From: Thermoplasmata archaeon | GTDB lineage: Archaea; Thermoplasmatota; Thermoplasmata; Lutacidiplasmatales; UBA184 | Assembly (NCBI GenBank): GCA_030040035.1 | Contig: JASHUJ010000111.1 | Location: 1-10,445 of the forward strand | Length of the DNA stretch: 10,445 bases | Direction: 5' to 3' | In this document: positions 1 through 6,289 of the stretch, in pieces | Layout of the letters: each line of letters opens with the position of its first letter | Numbering within the stretch: position 1 is the stretch's first letter | The notes under the pieces: generated by a model | The model's database searches: none | Told to the model about the DNA's origin: nothing | What the model saw: the letters and a program-made list of their open reading frames with translations, nothing else | Made by a program: the position numbers and the translations under genes

Positions 1-559
1 CGATCCCGATGAGACTGGCGGCGATCAGGACCAGGAAGACGAGGACGGTCGGGGCGGGCGCGTACTCGACGAGGAACCCGCTCACGAGGACCCCGGACGC
101 GACTCCCCCGAAGTTCGCGGCGACCGAGACCCGCGCGACGTGGTGCTGATCGCCGCGGGGATCGAGACCCGTCATCGACGCCGTGGCCGTGGCCGTCGTC
201 GCCCCCACCGCGAGGCCGGAGATCGCCCGGGCGAGCGCGAGCGAGAGGACCCCGTTCGCCAGGATGAACGCGACGCCGCTCGCGGCCGTGAGCCCCATCC
301 CGACGAACAGCACCGGCTTGCGGCCGATCGCGTCGGAGAGCGGGGCGACGAAGAGCATCGTCACCAGCACCCCGGCCGTGTAGGCCGCGAAGACGGCCGC
401 CAGGACTACCGACGTGAAGTGGAACTGATGTTCGTAGGTCGCGTACAGCGGCGTCGGGATCCCGGCGCCGAACGCGGTCACCGCGAGCGCGAACGCGACG
501 CGCCGGCCCGGCCAGCGGCTTGCCGGGCGCGTCGGCAACGTCGCACCGGGTCCCGTCAA
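1..559 (-). CDS. MFS transporter, N-terminal half (cut by left edge)
   Basis: This is the N-terminal 186 residues of a major facilitator superfamily secondary transporter, a 12-helix inner-membrane protein that moves small solutes using an ion gradient; the substrate cannot be told. Helix 1 lies at about residues 21-42 and helix 2 at about 51-74. The loop after helix 2 carries MFS motif A as SDAIGRK (75-81). Helix 3 follows at about 82-101, and helix 4 opens with the family-typical R-x-x-x-G-x-x-x-G spacing (LARAISGLAVG). Further hydrophobic stretches fit helices 5 and 6 before the window ends. No ATG or GTG lies close enough to helix 1, so the start is taken as TTG at 559; a second TTG seven codons later is possible. 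The gene begins about 50 bases after the PPK2 stop with no promoter visible between, so co-transcription with PPK2 is likely. The family call is firm, the start is not. Confidence 0.82.
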   Translation of the reverse strand, partial: MTGPGATLPTRPASRWPGRRVAFALAVTAFGAGIPTPLYATYEHQFHFTSVVLAAVFAAYTAGVLVTMLFVAPLSDAIGRKPVLFVGMGLTAASGVAFILANGVLSLALARAISGLAVGATTATATASMTGLDPRGDQHHVARVSVAANFGGVASGVLVSGFLVEYAPAPTVLVFLVLIAASLIGI

Positions 560-611
560 CGGGAGCTCCGCCGCGCGCGAGACGGGTCCGACGTCGGGAC
601 TCCGGCCGGGG

Positions 612-1415
612 TCACGGGATCTGCGCGTTCTTCGCGTCGGCGGGCAACGGCGGCCACGCGAGCTTGCGCCGTTTCAACGCGTCGACCAGGATCCGGGAGA
701 CGGCCCAGTTGCGGAACCACTTCTTGTCGGCCGGCACGAGGTACCACGGGGCCCACGGGGTGCTCGTGCGATCGAGCATCTCCTCGATCGCCGGGATGTA
801 GAGCGGCCAGCGTCCGCGCTCCGCGAGGTCGGCCGGGCTGAACTTCCAGTGCTTCGTCGGGTCGTCGAGCCGCTCCTGGAGCCGCCGTCGCTGCTCATCC
901 CGGCTGATGTGGAAGAAGAACTTCAGGACGGTCGTCCCGGACTCGACCAGGGTCCGCTCGAACTCGTTGATCGACCGGTACCGCCGCCGCCAGATCCGCG
1001 GCGGCACGAGGTGGTCGACGCGGGCCGCCAGGACGTCCTCGTAGTGGCTGCGGTTGAAGATCACGATCTCGCCCTTGGCCGGGGTGTCGATGTGGACCCG
1101 CCAGAGGAAATCGTGGTCGAGCTCGACCGGGGTGGGAACCCGGAAGCGCGTTACCCGGACGCCCTGGGGATTGACGCCTTGGAAGACGTGCCGGATCGTG
1201 CCGTCCTTGCCGCCAGTGTCGAGGGCCTGTAGGACCACGAGGACGGGGTCCGCGTGGCAGGCGTAGAGCAGCTCCTGCAGGTGGTCGAGCTCCCGGACCA
1301 GCCGCTCGGACTCCTTGCGGGCCGAACGCTTCGTTCCGCCGAACGCCGACGTGTCGGCGGGGTCGACCTTCGCGAGCCGAACCTTCGAGCCCGGCCGGAC
1401 TTCGAGTCGGTTCAT
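612..1415 (-). CDS. ppk2: Polyphosphate kinase 2 family (polyphosphate:nucleotide phosphotransferase)
   Basis: This 267-residue cytoplasmic enzyme belongs to the PPK2 family (PF03976), which moves phosphate between polyphosphate and nucleoside mono- or diphosphates. The P-loop is seen as LQALDTGGKDGT (62-73, Lys70), followed by the family block HVFQGVNPQG (76-85). The Walker-B region reads IVIFNRSHYEDVL (117-129). Typical later blocks are FFFHISRDEQ (166-175), the HWKFS lid segment (189-193) and APWYLVPADKKWFRNW (222-237). The length matches single-domain PPK2 proteins. From memory the sequence resembles the class III group that acts on AMP and ADP, but the class needs a phylogeny. The ATG at 1415 is preceded by a strong GGAGGAG ribosome site at 1420-1426 and a possible TATA patch at 1451-1457. 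Readable sequence upstream in this frame is antisense to msrB and is not part of the gene. The MFS gene follows on the same strand. Confidence 0.95.
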   Translation of the reverse strand: MNRLEVRPGSKVRLAKVDPADTSAFGGTKRSARKESERLVRELDHLQELLYACHADPVLVVLQALDTGGKDGTIRHVFQGVNPQGVRVTRFRVPTPVELDHDFLWRVHIDTPAKGEIVIFNRSHYEDVLAARVDHLVPPRIWRRRYRSINEFERTLVESGTTVLKFFFHISRDEQRRRLQERLDDPTKHWKFSPADLAERGRWPLYIPAIEEMLDRTSTPWAPWYLVPADKKWFRNWAVSRILVDALKRRKLAWPPLPADAKNAQIP

Positions 1416-1419
1416 CGAT

Positions 1420-1426
1420 CTCCTCC
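1420..1426 (-). promoter_or_regulatory. Ribosome binding site of ppk2
   Basis: GGAGGAG lies four bases before the ATG at 1415. It is one of the clearest Shine-Dalgarno sequences in the window, and it fixes the start against the much longer readable frame that runs upstream. Confidence 0.75.
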
Positions 1427-1450
1427 GTACGGGGCCCTCGTCGCACCGGC

Positions 1451-1457
1451 CTAACTG
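1451..1457 (-). promoter_or_regulatory. Candidate TATA element of ppk2
   Basis: AGTTAGG on the minus strand is the only AT-rich patch in an otherwise GC-rich intergenic stretch. An archaeal start site 25-27 bases downstream would fall near 1428, giving a very short leader that begins at the GGAGGAG ribosome site. The position fits; the match to a TATA consensus is weak. Confidence 0.35.
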
Positions 1458-1559
1458 GTCCGGCGGTCGGGACCCTGGGTCGCGCCAGAGTCCCGGGCGC
1501 GGATAGGCTCGCCGGTCGGACGCGCCGGAGGCTCGGGCCAGCGACCGACCGCCAACCCC

Positions 1560-1567
1560 TTCTAATC
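1560..1567 (+). promoter_or_regulatory. Candidate TATA element of msrB
   Basis: TTCTAATC is centred about 24 bases before the ATG at 1587, but only about 12 bases before the earlier in-frame ATG at 1575. With archaeal spacing, transcription would start close to 1587 and could not include the ATG at 1575. No Shine-Dalgarno precedes either codon. This favours a leaderless start at 1587. Confidence 0.45.
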
Positions 1568-1586
1568 CGGCCGGATGCTTCGTGCG

Positions 1587-1970
1587 ATGGCCGAACAGGT
1601 CCAGCAACCGGAATGGCGGAAGCTCACCCGCGCGGAAGAGCGGGTCATCGTGCACAAGGGCACGGAGGCCCCGTTCTCGGGGGAGTACGAGACCAACTCC
1701 CGCGCCGGAACGTACGCGTGCAAGCGGTGCGGGGCGGTGCTCTACCGCTCCGAGGACAAGTTCGACGCCCGGTGCGGATGGCCGAGCTTCGACCAGGAGG
1801 TGCCCGGCGCGGTGCGCCGACTGCCCGACCCGGACGGCGAGCGCACCGAGATCGAGTGCGCGCGCTGTGGCGCCCACCTCGGACACGTGTTCGAGGGCGA
1901 GCGGTTCACCCCCCGCAACACGCGTCACTGCGTCAATTCGATCTCGCTCGTCTTCACGCCGAAGGCGTGA
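1587..1970 (+). CDS. msrB: Peptide-methionine (R)-S-oxide reductase MsrB
   Basis: MsrB reduces the R epimer of methionine sulfoxide in oxidised proteins, drawing electrons from thioredoxin-like donors in the cytoplasm. The 127-residue protein is a complete single domain. The two zinc-binding CxxC pairs are CKRC (Cys45, Cys48) and CARC (Cys91, Cys94). The catalytic cysteine sits in NTRHCVNS (Cys115), and the likely resolving cysteine is in RCGWPSF (Cys63). The N-terminal TEAPFSG and C-terminal SLVF blocks are also typical. An in-frame ATG at 1575 would add four residues (MLRA), but the TATA spacing favours 1587. The gene is divergent from ppk2 and followed after 45 bases by the DUF1028 gene, which has its own promoter-like patch. 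The partner MsrA is encoded about 5 kb away on the other strand. Function is confident; the exact start is moderate. Confidence 0.95.
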   Translation: MAEQVQQPEWRKLTRAEERVIVHKGTEAPFSGEYETNSRAGTYACKRCGAVLYRSEDKFDARCGWPSFDQEVPGAVRRLPDPDGERTEIECARCGAHLGHVFEGERFTPRNTRHCVNSISLVFTPKA

Positions 1971-1985
1971 CCGGGGCGCGCCAAA

Positions 1986-1994
1986 CCTCTTAGG
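1986..1994 (+). promoter_or_regulatory. Candidate TATA element of the DUF1028 gene
   Basis: CCTCTTAGG is centred about 26 bases before the GTG at 2016, the spacing expected for a leaderless archaeal transcript. No Shine-Dalgarno precedes the GTG. The element lies directly after the msrB stop codon, so the downstream gene may be transcribed independently. Confidence 0.5.
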
Positions 1995-2015
1995 CCGCCC
2001 GTCCCGTCGGCCGCC

Positions 2016-2729
2016 GTGTACGGGCGAGCGGACCCCGGGACCTTCTCCCTGGTGGCGTGCGACGCCGAACGGAAGTTCTGGGGCGTGATCGTCGCGACCA
2101 AGCCGACCTCGGTCGGGGCGGTCGTCCCCTGGGCCCGCTGGCAAGTCGGGGCCGTCGCCACGCAGGCCGAGTCGAACTACCACTACGGGCCGCGGGGCCT
2201 CGAGGAGCTCACGCGCGGTCGGTCCGCGGAGGAGGTCGTCGCCCGGCTGACCCGCCCGGATCCGAGGCGGGAGCACCGGCAGCTCGGGGTGGTCGACGCC
2301 CGGGGGCGTTCGGCCGCTTGGACCGGATCGAAGTGCCGCGACTGGGCCGGCCACCTCCTAGGGGACGGATACTCGTGCCAGGGCAACATCCTCGCGAACG
2401 AGCGGGTCGTGCCGGCGATGGCCCGGGCGTTCGAGCGGGCCAAGGGCTCCCTCGCCCGCCGGCTCTACGCCGGGCTCGTCGCCGGTGCGCGCGCCGGTGG
2501 CGACCGCCGGGGGATGGAGTCGGCCGCCCTGATCGTCGTCCACCGCGAGCGCTGGTTCGACGCGGCCTGGAGCGACCGGTGGGTCGATCTCCGGGTCGAC
2601 CAGCATGCGGATCCCGTGGCCGAGCTCGGCCGCATCCTCCGACGGGAGGAGGCGGCGACCCGCCGCTTCCTCGCCTTGCGGAAGCGCGGGGTTCGGGGGG
2701 CGGCCGCCGGGTCCGGCCCCGGCCACTGA
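2016..2729 (+). CDS. DUF1028 family protein (Ntn-hydrolase-like)
   Basis: This 237-residue protein belongs to DUF1028 (PF06267), a family grouped with Ntn hydrolases but without a well-established substrate; peptide or amide cleavage is a family-level inference. Diagnostic blocks are TFSLVACD (9-16), VGAVVPWARW (33-42), GAVATQAESNYHYGP (45-59), RQLGVVDARG (88-97), WTGSKC (102-107), WAGH (110-113), YSCQGNIL (119-126), GGDRRG (161-166) and DRWVDLRVD (187-195). Eight residues precede Thr9. If Thr9 were the N-terminal nucleophile of an Ntn enzyme, this segment would have to be removed, or the true start would differ. The GTG at 2016 is supported by the TATA-like patch at 1986-1994. The C-terminal 20 residues are low-complexity Arg/Gly/Ala. 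Neighbours msrB and the SnoaL-like gene give no clear functional link. Confidence 0.9.
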   Translation: MYGRADPGTFSLVACDAERKFWGVIVATKPTSVGAVVPWARWQVGAVATQAESNYHYGPRGLEELTRGRSAEEVVARLTRPDPRREHRQLGVVDARGRSAAWTGSKCRDWAGHLLGDGYSCQGNILANERVVPAMARAFERAKGSLARRLYAGLVAGARAGGDRRGMESAALIVVHRERWFDAAWSDRWVDLRVDQHADPVAELGRILRREEAATRRFLALRKRGVRGAAAGSGPGH

Positions 2730-2792
2730 CCCAGATCCCGGCGCCCCGAGCGACCGAGGGGGTCCGGACCGACGCCGAACGTGGCGCGCATC

Positions 2793-2800
2793 GTTTATCC
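2793..2800 (+). promoter_or_regulatory. Candidate TATA element of the SnoaL-like gene
   Basis: GTTTATCC is the best TATA-like sequence between 2730 and 2859. A start site 25-27 bases on would lie near 2822, leaving a leader of about 38 bases that contains GGGAG close to the GTG at 2860. Unlike many neighbours, this gene would then not be leaderless. Confidence 0.5.
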
Positions 2801-2859
2801 ACGGACGTCCTCGCCCCCTCCGTCCGCACCGAAGGGCCGGGAGCTTCCGGGAGCCGACC

Positions 2860-3276
2860 GTGTCGGAGATCGAGTCGGAGCACATCGCGATCCGGTTCGT
2901 GAACGAGATCAACCGTCACGACCTCACGACGCTGACTTCACTGATGGCCCCCGACTTTCGCTACATCGATCCGCACGGGGTCGAGACGCGGGGTCGCGAG
3001 CGGGCCTGCGCGGCGTGGACGGCGTACTTCGAAGCCTACCCGGAATACCGCATCGCGATCCGGGAGCACATGGCCAGCGGGACCGTCGTCGCGCTCTTCG
3101 GATCGACGAGCGGGACGTCCCGGGGCCCGGATCGGGGCCGCCGGGGCCCCGTGCCCGCGGCCTGGCGCGCCGTGATCACGGACGGCCGCGTCGCGGAGTG
3201 GAAGGTCTACGGGGGGACCGAGCCAAGCGAAGAGGCGGCGGCGCCGTCGACGACCGCGGAGCGCGGGACCGACTGA
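2860..3276 (+). CDS. SnoaL/NTF2-like family protein
   Basis: This 138-residue protein fits the SnoaL-like branch of the NTF2 fold (PF12680 type), small cone-shaped proteins that act as isomerases, hydratases, cyclases or simple ligand binders. The N-terminal helix region (EHIAIRFVNEINRHDLTTL) is followed by LMAPDFRYIDPHG (28-40), the helix block ACAAWTAYFEAYPEYRI (49-65) and the strand GTVVALFGSTSGTS. The C-terminal strands AWRAVITDGRVAEWKVY (101-117) match the usual dGkIvewrvY ending. A low-complexity acidic/Thr tail follows. The GTG at 2860 is preceded by CCGGGAG about seven bases upstream; in-frame sequence further upstream lies inside or just after the DUF1028 gene and shows no domain. 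It converges with the 85-residue membrane protein gene. The fold is fairly sure; the reaction is unknown. Confidence 0.8.
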   Translation: MSEIESEHIAIRFVNEINRHDLTTLTSLMAPDFRYIDPHGVETRGRERACAAWTAYFEAYPEYRIAIREHMASGTVVALFGSTSGTSRGPDRGRRGPVPAAWRAVITDGRVAEWKVYGGTEPSEEAAAPSTTAERGTD

Positions 3277-3313
3277 TCCCGGCAGATCCCGCCCGCCGCC
3301 GGCGCGTCCGGGC

Positions 3314-3571
3314 TCAGTGGTCGACCGGAGTCCCCGAGACCGGCCCGGGCGGCGGGGCCCCTTCGCCCGAGCGCAGTCGACCGAGGCCCCGGGCCACGAG
3401 GACGCCGCCGCCGCAGAACATGCCGATATCGACGAGGAGATAGATCATCCAGAAGCTCGCCGACGGCGTCGCGACCTTGCCCTGGGTCGCGAGGAAGAGC
3501 GCGAGCGTCAGCTCGATGCCCGTCGTGATCAGGAGGAGCCCGGAGAGATAGATGGCCATCCCGTCGCGCAC
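3314..3571 (-). CDS. Small two-helix membrane protein, unknown function
   Basis: I do not recognise a family for this 85-residue protein. It has two hydrophobic helices, at about residues 6-29 (IYLSGLLLITTGIELTLALF region) and 39-62 (FWMIYLLVDIGMFCGGGVLV region). A short polar loop joins them, and a proline-rich soluble tail (GEGAPPPGPVSG) ends the protein. The basic residues after helix 2 (RGLGRLR) suggest that end is cytoplasmic, so both ends would be inside. The GTG at 3571 is chosen because an AT-rich patch at 3595-3602 lies about 27 bases upstream; ATG at 3559 is the alternative. It lies 79 bases after the stop of the UspA-type gene on the same strand. Coding appears real because hydrophobicity is organised in two clean helices and the start has a fitting promoter. 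Confidence 0.65.
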   Translation of the reverse strand: MRDGMAIYLSGLLLITTGIELTLALFLATQGKVATPSASFWMIYLLVDIGMFCGGGVLVARGLGRLRSGEGAPPPGPVSGTPVDH

Positions 3572-3574
3572 GCT

Positions 3575-3584
3575 CTCCTAGGAG
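3575..3584. repeat. 10-base perfect palindrome near a start codon
   Basis: CTCCTAGGAG is a perfect 10-base palindrome, 4 to 13 bases before the GTG at 3571 and between that GTG and its putative TATA patch. It could be an operator half, or it could simply contain the AGGAG of a ribosome site read by chance on both strands. The match is short, so function is uncertain. Confidence 0.25.
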
Positions 3585-3594
3585 CTGGCCTCGG

Positions 3595-3602
3595 GTATTA
3601 GC
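3595..3602 (-). promoter_or_regulatory. Candidate TATA element of the 85-residue membrane protein gene
   Basis: GCTAATAC on the minus strand is centred about 27 bases before the GTG at 3571. The spacing fits a leaderless archaeal promoter and separates this gene from the upstream UspA-type gene. Confidence 0.5.
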
Positions 3603-3650
3603 TGGTTCCGCGGGAGGCGATTCGAGCCGCGCGAGCGCCCGCGACGGTCC

Positions 3651-4142
3651 CTACGGGGTCTTCCGGGCGGTCGGCGCCGCCTCCGCGCCGGGGGTCCGCG
3701 CGGGGTGGCCGCGGCCGCCGCGGACGACCAGCACCGGGCACGGGGCTCGATTGACGAGGTCGGAGGAGACGCTGACCTGGAAGATCCGCTGGCCACGGCT
3801 CAACCCGCGCGAGCCCACGACGACCAGGTCCGGACGGATCCGTTCGATCGCCCCGAGCAGACTCTCGACCACGTCGCCCTCGAGCACGATCGACTCGACG
3901 CTGCTCGCGCCCTGCGCGAGGGCCTGTGCCCGCGTCTCCTCCACGACCGTACCGAGGGCCTTGCCCTCGTCGGCGAGCGGCACGAGGCTCTCGAGCACGG
4001 TATCGGTCGGTCCCGCTCCGGCGCGTCGCACGAACGCGATCGTGACGGCCGCGTGGAAGCGACCGGCCACTTCGATCGCGGCGTGCAGCGCACGACGGGC
4101 CGGCGGGGAGCCGTCGAACGCGACCAGGATTCGTCCGAACAC
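3651..4142 (-). CDS. Universal stress protein (UspA family)
   Basis: This 163-residue cytoplasmic protein is a single UspA domain (PF00582) with a disordered Ala/Pro/Arg tail from about residue 142. The first strand and nucleotide-contacting Asp are in ILVAFDGS (5-12, Asp10), followed by the RALHAAIEVA helix. The strand VESIVLEGD (82-90), DLVVVGSRG (105-113) and the last strand RAPCPVLVVR (132-141) are standard. The ATP-binding signature G-2x-G-9x-G-S is only partly kept: Gly110 and Gly113 are present, but the third glycine is Val123 (VSVS). ATP binding could therefore be weakened. The GTG at 4142 is the first usable start, since a stop codon lies three codons upstream in frame. A TATA-like patch overlaps the end of the preceding exported-protein gene, 32 bases away. 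Family members help cells survive stress, often as dimers; the partner here is unknown. Confidence 0.93.
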   Translation of the reverse strand: MFGRILVAFDGSPPARRALHAAIEVAGRFHAAVTIAFVRRAGAGPTDTVLESLVPLADEGKALGTVVEETRAQALAQGASSVESIVLEGDVVESLLGAIERIRPDLVVVGSRGLSRGQRIFQVSVSSDLVNRAPCPVLVVRGGRGHPARTPGAEAAPTARKTP

Positions 4143-4174
4143 GGCTAGGTGCGGACGTGGGGAGCGTGGACGGG

Positions 4175-4182
4175 CTAATCAA
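4175..4182 (-). promoter_or_regulatory. Candidate TATA element of the UspA-type gene
   Basis: TTGATTAG on the minus strand overlaps the TAG stop of the exported-protein gene. With archaeal spacing, transcription would start about ten bases before the GTG at 4142. The leader would be too short for a ribosome site, and none is seen. Read-through from the upstream gene is an alternative. Confidence 0.4.
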
Positions 4183-5146
4183 CCGTTCGCGCGACCGGGG
4201 CGATCGAGGGAAGCCCGAGCGGGGCGCTCCGTCCGCCGGTTCCCGGCTCCGTGCCCCCGAGACCGAGGTGAAGCCCGGTCAGGTTCGTGCAGGTCAGCGA
4301 GCTCGCGTGCGTCAGGGTGACGGTCCCGTACGTGGCGTTCAGCACGGCGAAGAAATAGGGCTGCGTGCCGGAGGGGTTCTCGCTGGACCCCAGGCCGCAG
4401 GGGCTGAGCTCGTACAGGTAACTGGCCCCGAGCGAGGGCGTGCTCAGGTTCAGACCCGGAATCGACCCCCCGCCGTACAGACCGAGCAGGAGATTCAGCG
4501 ACTCCGTCGGGTGGTCCGCGTGGAACGTCGACGCGAACACCGATCCGCCGTTCGACCAGCCCGACGACGCGATGGGCGGACTGTCGATGACGGCCCCCGG
4601 GATGGTCGAGAGCCCGAGCAGGGTCTCCACGCAGGTCCCCTGGCCGACCGCGAGCGGATCGGCGGTCCCATTGACGACGAGGACGATCAGGAGTTCGGTG
4701 CTCGCGCGACCGACGTAGAGGAGCGCCCACCACGGCGAGGTGCCCGACGAGAAGCTCGCGTCGGTCGGCACGTGCAGCGACGTGGCGAGGGCGCCCAGGC
4801 TCGCCGGGGTGAGCGAACAGTTCGCGGTCGAGAACGAGGACAGGTCGAACGAGAGGCCGGCGGCGCTGTTGACCGCCGTCGCCGCGACGAGCGACCACGG
4901 CCCGCCGCTCACCGACTCGGCCGCGGTACGACCGGTGGCGGAGGCGGCCGAGAACGACGGGGTCGAGGCCGTCGAGTTGCCCGCGTGGCTCGGGTAGACC
5001 CCCGTCGCGAAGAGCGCGCCTACGACTGCGATGCCGACGACCACCGCGACGACGGGCCACAGCCAGATCCGGATGGGACGTTTCGGACCCCGGGCCGCAG
5101 GCGGGAGCGCCGCGCCGGCCACGATCGTCTCCCCGTCGGATGCCAC
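4175..5146 (-). CDS. Membrane-anchored exported protein, unknown function
   Basis: No family is recognised. The 323-residue protein starts with a short basic cytoplasmic segment (GPKRPIR, 20-26), then one strong hydrophobic helix at about 27-50 (IWLWPVVAVVVGIAVVGALF). A Ser/Thr/Ala-rich linker follows (about 56-80), then a domain of about 220 residues rich in Ser, Gly, Leu and Thr. This is the plan of a protein held by an N-terminal signal anchor with its bulk outside the cell. The outer part has four cysteines (110, 172, 250, 286), enough for two disulfides. It has six N-glycosylation sequons (Asn57, 109, 159, 233, 270, 288), which fits archaeal surface proteins. It starts with GTG at 5146, with a TATA-like patch about 27 bases upstream. 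It is divergent from the 123-residue membrane protein gene. A ligand-binding or cell-surface role is only a guess. Confidence 0.8.
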   Translation of the reverse strand: MASDGETIVAGAALPPAARGPKRPIRIWLWPVVAVVVGIAVVGALFATGVYPSHAGNSTASTPSFSAASATGRTAAESVSGGPWSLVAATAVNSAAGLSFDLSSFSTANCSLTPASLGALATSLHVPTDASFSSGTSPWWALLYVGRASTELLIVLVVNGTADPLAVGQGTCVETLLGLSTIPGAVIDSPPIASSGWSNGGSVFASTFHADHPTESLNLLLGLYGGGSIPGLNLSTPSLGASYLYELSPCGLGSSENPSGTQPYFFAVLNATYGTVTLTHASSLTCTNLTGLHLGLGGTEPGTGGRSAPLGLPSIAPVARTVD

Positions 5147-5168
5147 GATGTTTCAGTTCCCAGAGACG

Positions 5169-5177
5169 GTTTCAACC
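5169..5177 (-). promoter_or_regulatory. Candidate TATA element of the exported-protein gene
   Basis: GGTTGAAAC on the minus strand is centred about 27 bases before the GTG at 5146. A purine-rich GCGAAA just upstream could serve as the BRE. It shares the 110-base divergent region with the promoter for the plus-strand gene at 5257. Confidence 0.45.
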
Positions 5178-5214
5178 TTTCGCGCCGGGCCGGGGGCGCG
5201 GTCGCGGGTCGGCA

Positions 5215-5222
5215 CCTTAAGA
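5215..5222 (+). promoter_or_regulatory. Candidate TATA element of the 123-residue membrane protein gene
   Basis: CCTTAAGA is centred about 38 bases before the ATG at 5257. Transcription would start near 5245, with a leader of about 12 bases holding a purine run (GAGGGAGAGG) that touches the ATG. The TTAA core is a good archaeal match. Confidence 0.45.
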
Positions 5223-5256
5223 GTCGGACCTCCCTCGCCCGCGGCCGAGGGAGAGG

Positions 5257-5628
5257 ATGGCGCGACCCGTCGCCGCCGGGGTACTGACCATGCTCGGAGG
5301 GCTGTTCATCCTCGTCGGGGGCGCGGTCATCGCGGTGATCGGCAGCATCCTCTCCGCGTTCTTCGGGTCGTTCAGCTCGCTGTGGCTCATCGGGCTGCTC
5401 CTCGGGGGGCTGACGATCCTGGACGGATTCCTGATGGTCGCGTTGCCCACGCCGCACTCGGTGTGGGGCGTCCTCGCCATCGTCTTCGCGATCGGGAGCA
5501 TCCCGTTCGCGCTCGGCGGTTTCTTCGTCGGGTTCATCCTCGCCGTGCTGGGCGGGGTCCTCGCCCTGCGCTGGCGCCCCCCGCCGCCGGATCGTACGAT
5601 CACGGTCGAGGCCCGGACGCTCCGGTAA
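5257..5628 (+). CDS. Small multi-helix membrane protein, unknown function
   Basis: This 123-residue protein is almost wholly hydrophobic. Helices can be placed at about residues 6-34, 42-62, 68-84 and 85-104, rich in Gly and Leu, with a short cytoplasmic-type tail (RWRPPPPDRTITVEARTLR, 105-123). A single Asp (56) lies inside the second helix. I do not recognise a named family; small four-helix proteins of this kind are common and uncharacterised in archaea. The ATG at 5257 directly follows a purine-rich run, and the TATA-like patch at 5215-5222 supports it. The LysE-type exporter gene begins 48 bases after its stop on the same strand, and the two may share a transcript. Confidence 0.75.
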   Translation: MARPVAAGVLTMLGGLFILVGGAVIAVIGSILSAFFGSFSSLWLIGLLLGGLTILDGFLMVALPTPHSVWGVLAIVFAIGSIPFALGGFFVGFILAVLGGVLALRWRPPPPDRTITVEARTLR

Positions 5629-5676
5629 CCACGGGAGAGAGCGTATCCCGCCCCGGGGCTCGGGGGTTCCGGCGCG

Positions 5677-6252
5677 ATGTCGGGCGTGTACGAGATCGCG
5701 TTCGGCCTCGCGCTCGGGTTCTCGCTCACGGTCCCGCCCGGCCCGATGAACGCCCTGATGGCCGCCCGCTCGGTCGGGTCGTTCCGGCGCGGGTTCTGGA
5801 CCGGCCTCGGGGCGATGAGCGCCGACCTCGTGCTCGGCAGCGCGGTCTACCTCTTCCAGAGCGAGATCGATCTCGCCAGCGTGGTGCGCTTCATCTACGC
5901 GATCGGCGCGGGCGTGATGGTCGTCCTCGCCTACCGGGTCCTCGTCCAACGTCCGGTGGGTCGACCGGTCGAGACGGCCGAGATCCGGACGTACACCAGC
6001 GCTCTCGCCGTCGGCCTCGCGAACCCGTTCCAGATCCTCTGGTGGCTCACCGCCGGGGTCGCGTTCGCTTACCTCGGGGGGATCGTGCTGCTCGCGGGTC
6101 TCTTTGGCGCGATCGCGATCTGGATCGTGGCGTTCCCGTACGCGATGCACGCGGGCGTCCGGCGCTTCCCGGGGGCCGAACGCGCGGTGACGGTGATCTC
6201 TGGGTTGATACTCGTGGCCTTCGCCGCGTACTTCGCGCTGCTCGCGATCTGA
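5677..6252 (+). CDS. LysE/RhtB-family exporter
   Basis: This 191-residue membrane protein belongs to the LysE superfamily (PF01810), exporters of amino acids or related small solutes driven by the ion gradient. Six helices can be placed at about 4-28, 39-61, 68-89, 107-130, 132-153 and 169-190. The hallmark at the end of helix 1 reads VPPGPMNALMA (19-29), matching the PGP motif. Helix 4 has ANPFQILWW (115-123), matching the family's NPK/NP block. Length is close to the usual 190-210 residues. The ATG at 5677 lacks a Shine-Dalgarno; a weak CGTATCC patch about 30 bases upstream could be a promoter, or the gene may be read through from the 123-residue membrane protein. The substrate cannot be predicted. 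Confidence 0.9.
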   Translation: MSGVYEIAFGLALGFSLTVPPGPMNALMAARSVGSFRRGFWTGLGAMSADLVLGSAVYLFQSEIDLASVVRFIYAIGAGVMVVLAYRVLVQRPVGRPVETAEIRTYTSALAVGLANPFQILWWLTAGVAFAYLGGIVLLAGLFGAIAIWIVAFPYAMHAGVRRFPGAERAVTVISGLILVAFAAYFALLAI

Positions 6253-6289
6253 CGCCGGACGGAAGGGGCCCGGCTCGGGAGTCGACGGG

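Noticed and set aside
1575..1586. The earlier ATG at 1575 as the msrB start
   Set aside because: It lies only about 12 bases from the TATA-like patch and adds just MLRA with no ribosome site. The ATG at 1587 fits leaderless spacing better, though 1575 cannot be excluded.
612..2354. A 580-residue minus-strand open frame covering PPK2 and the region antisense to msrB and the DUF1028 gene
   Set aside because: Only the part from the ATG at 1415 matches PPK2. The upstream part is Arg/Gly/Pro-rich and antisense to clearly coding msrB, and a strong ribosome site marks 1415.
4157..5287. Long plus-strand open frame (376 residues) opposite the exported protein
   Set aside because: The translation is Arg/Gly/Glu-rich with no helices or domains, typical of a shadow frame in GC-rich DNA. 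The minus-strand frame has a signal anchor, spaced cysteines and a promoter.
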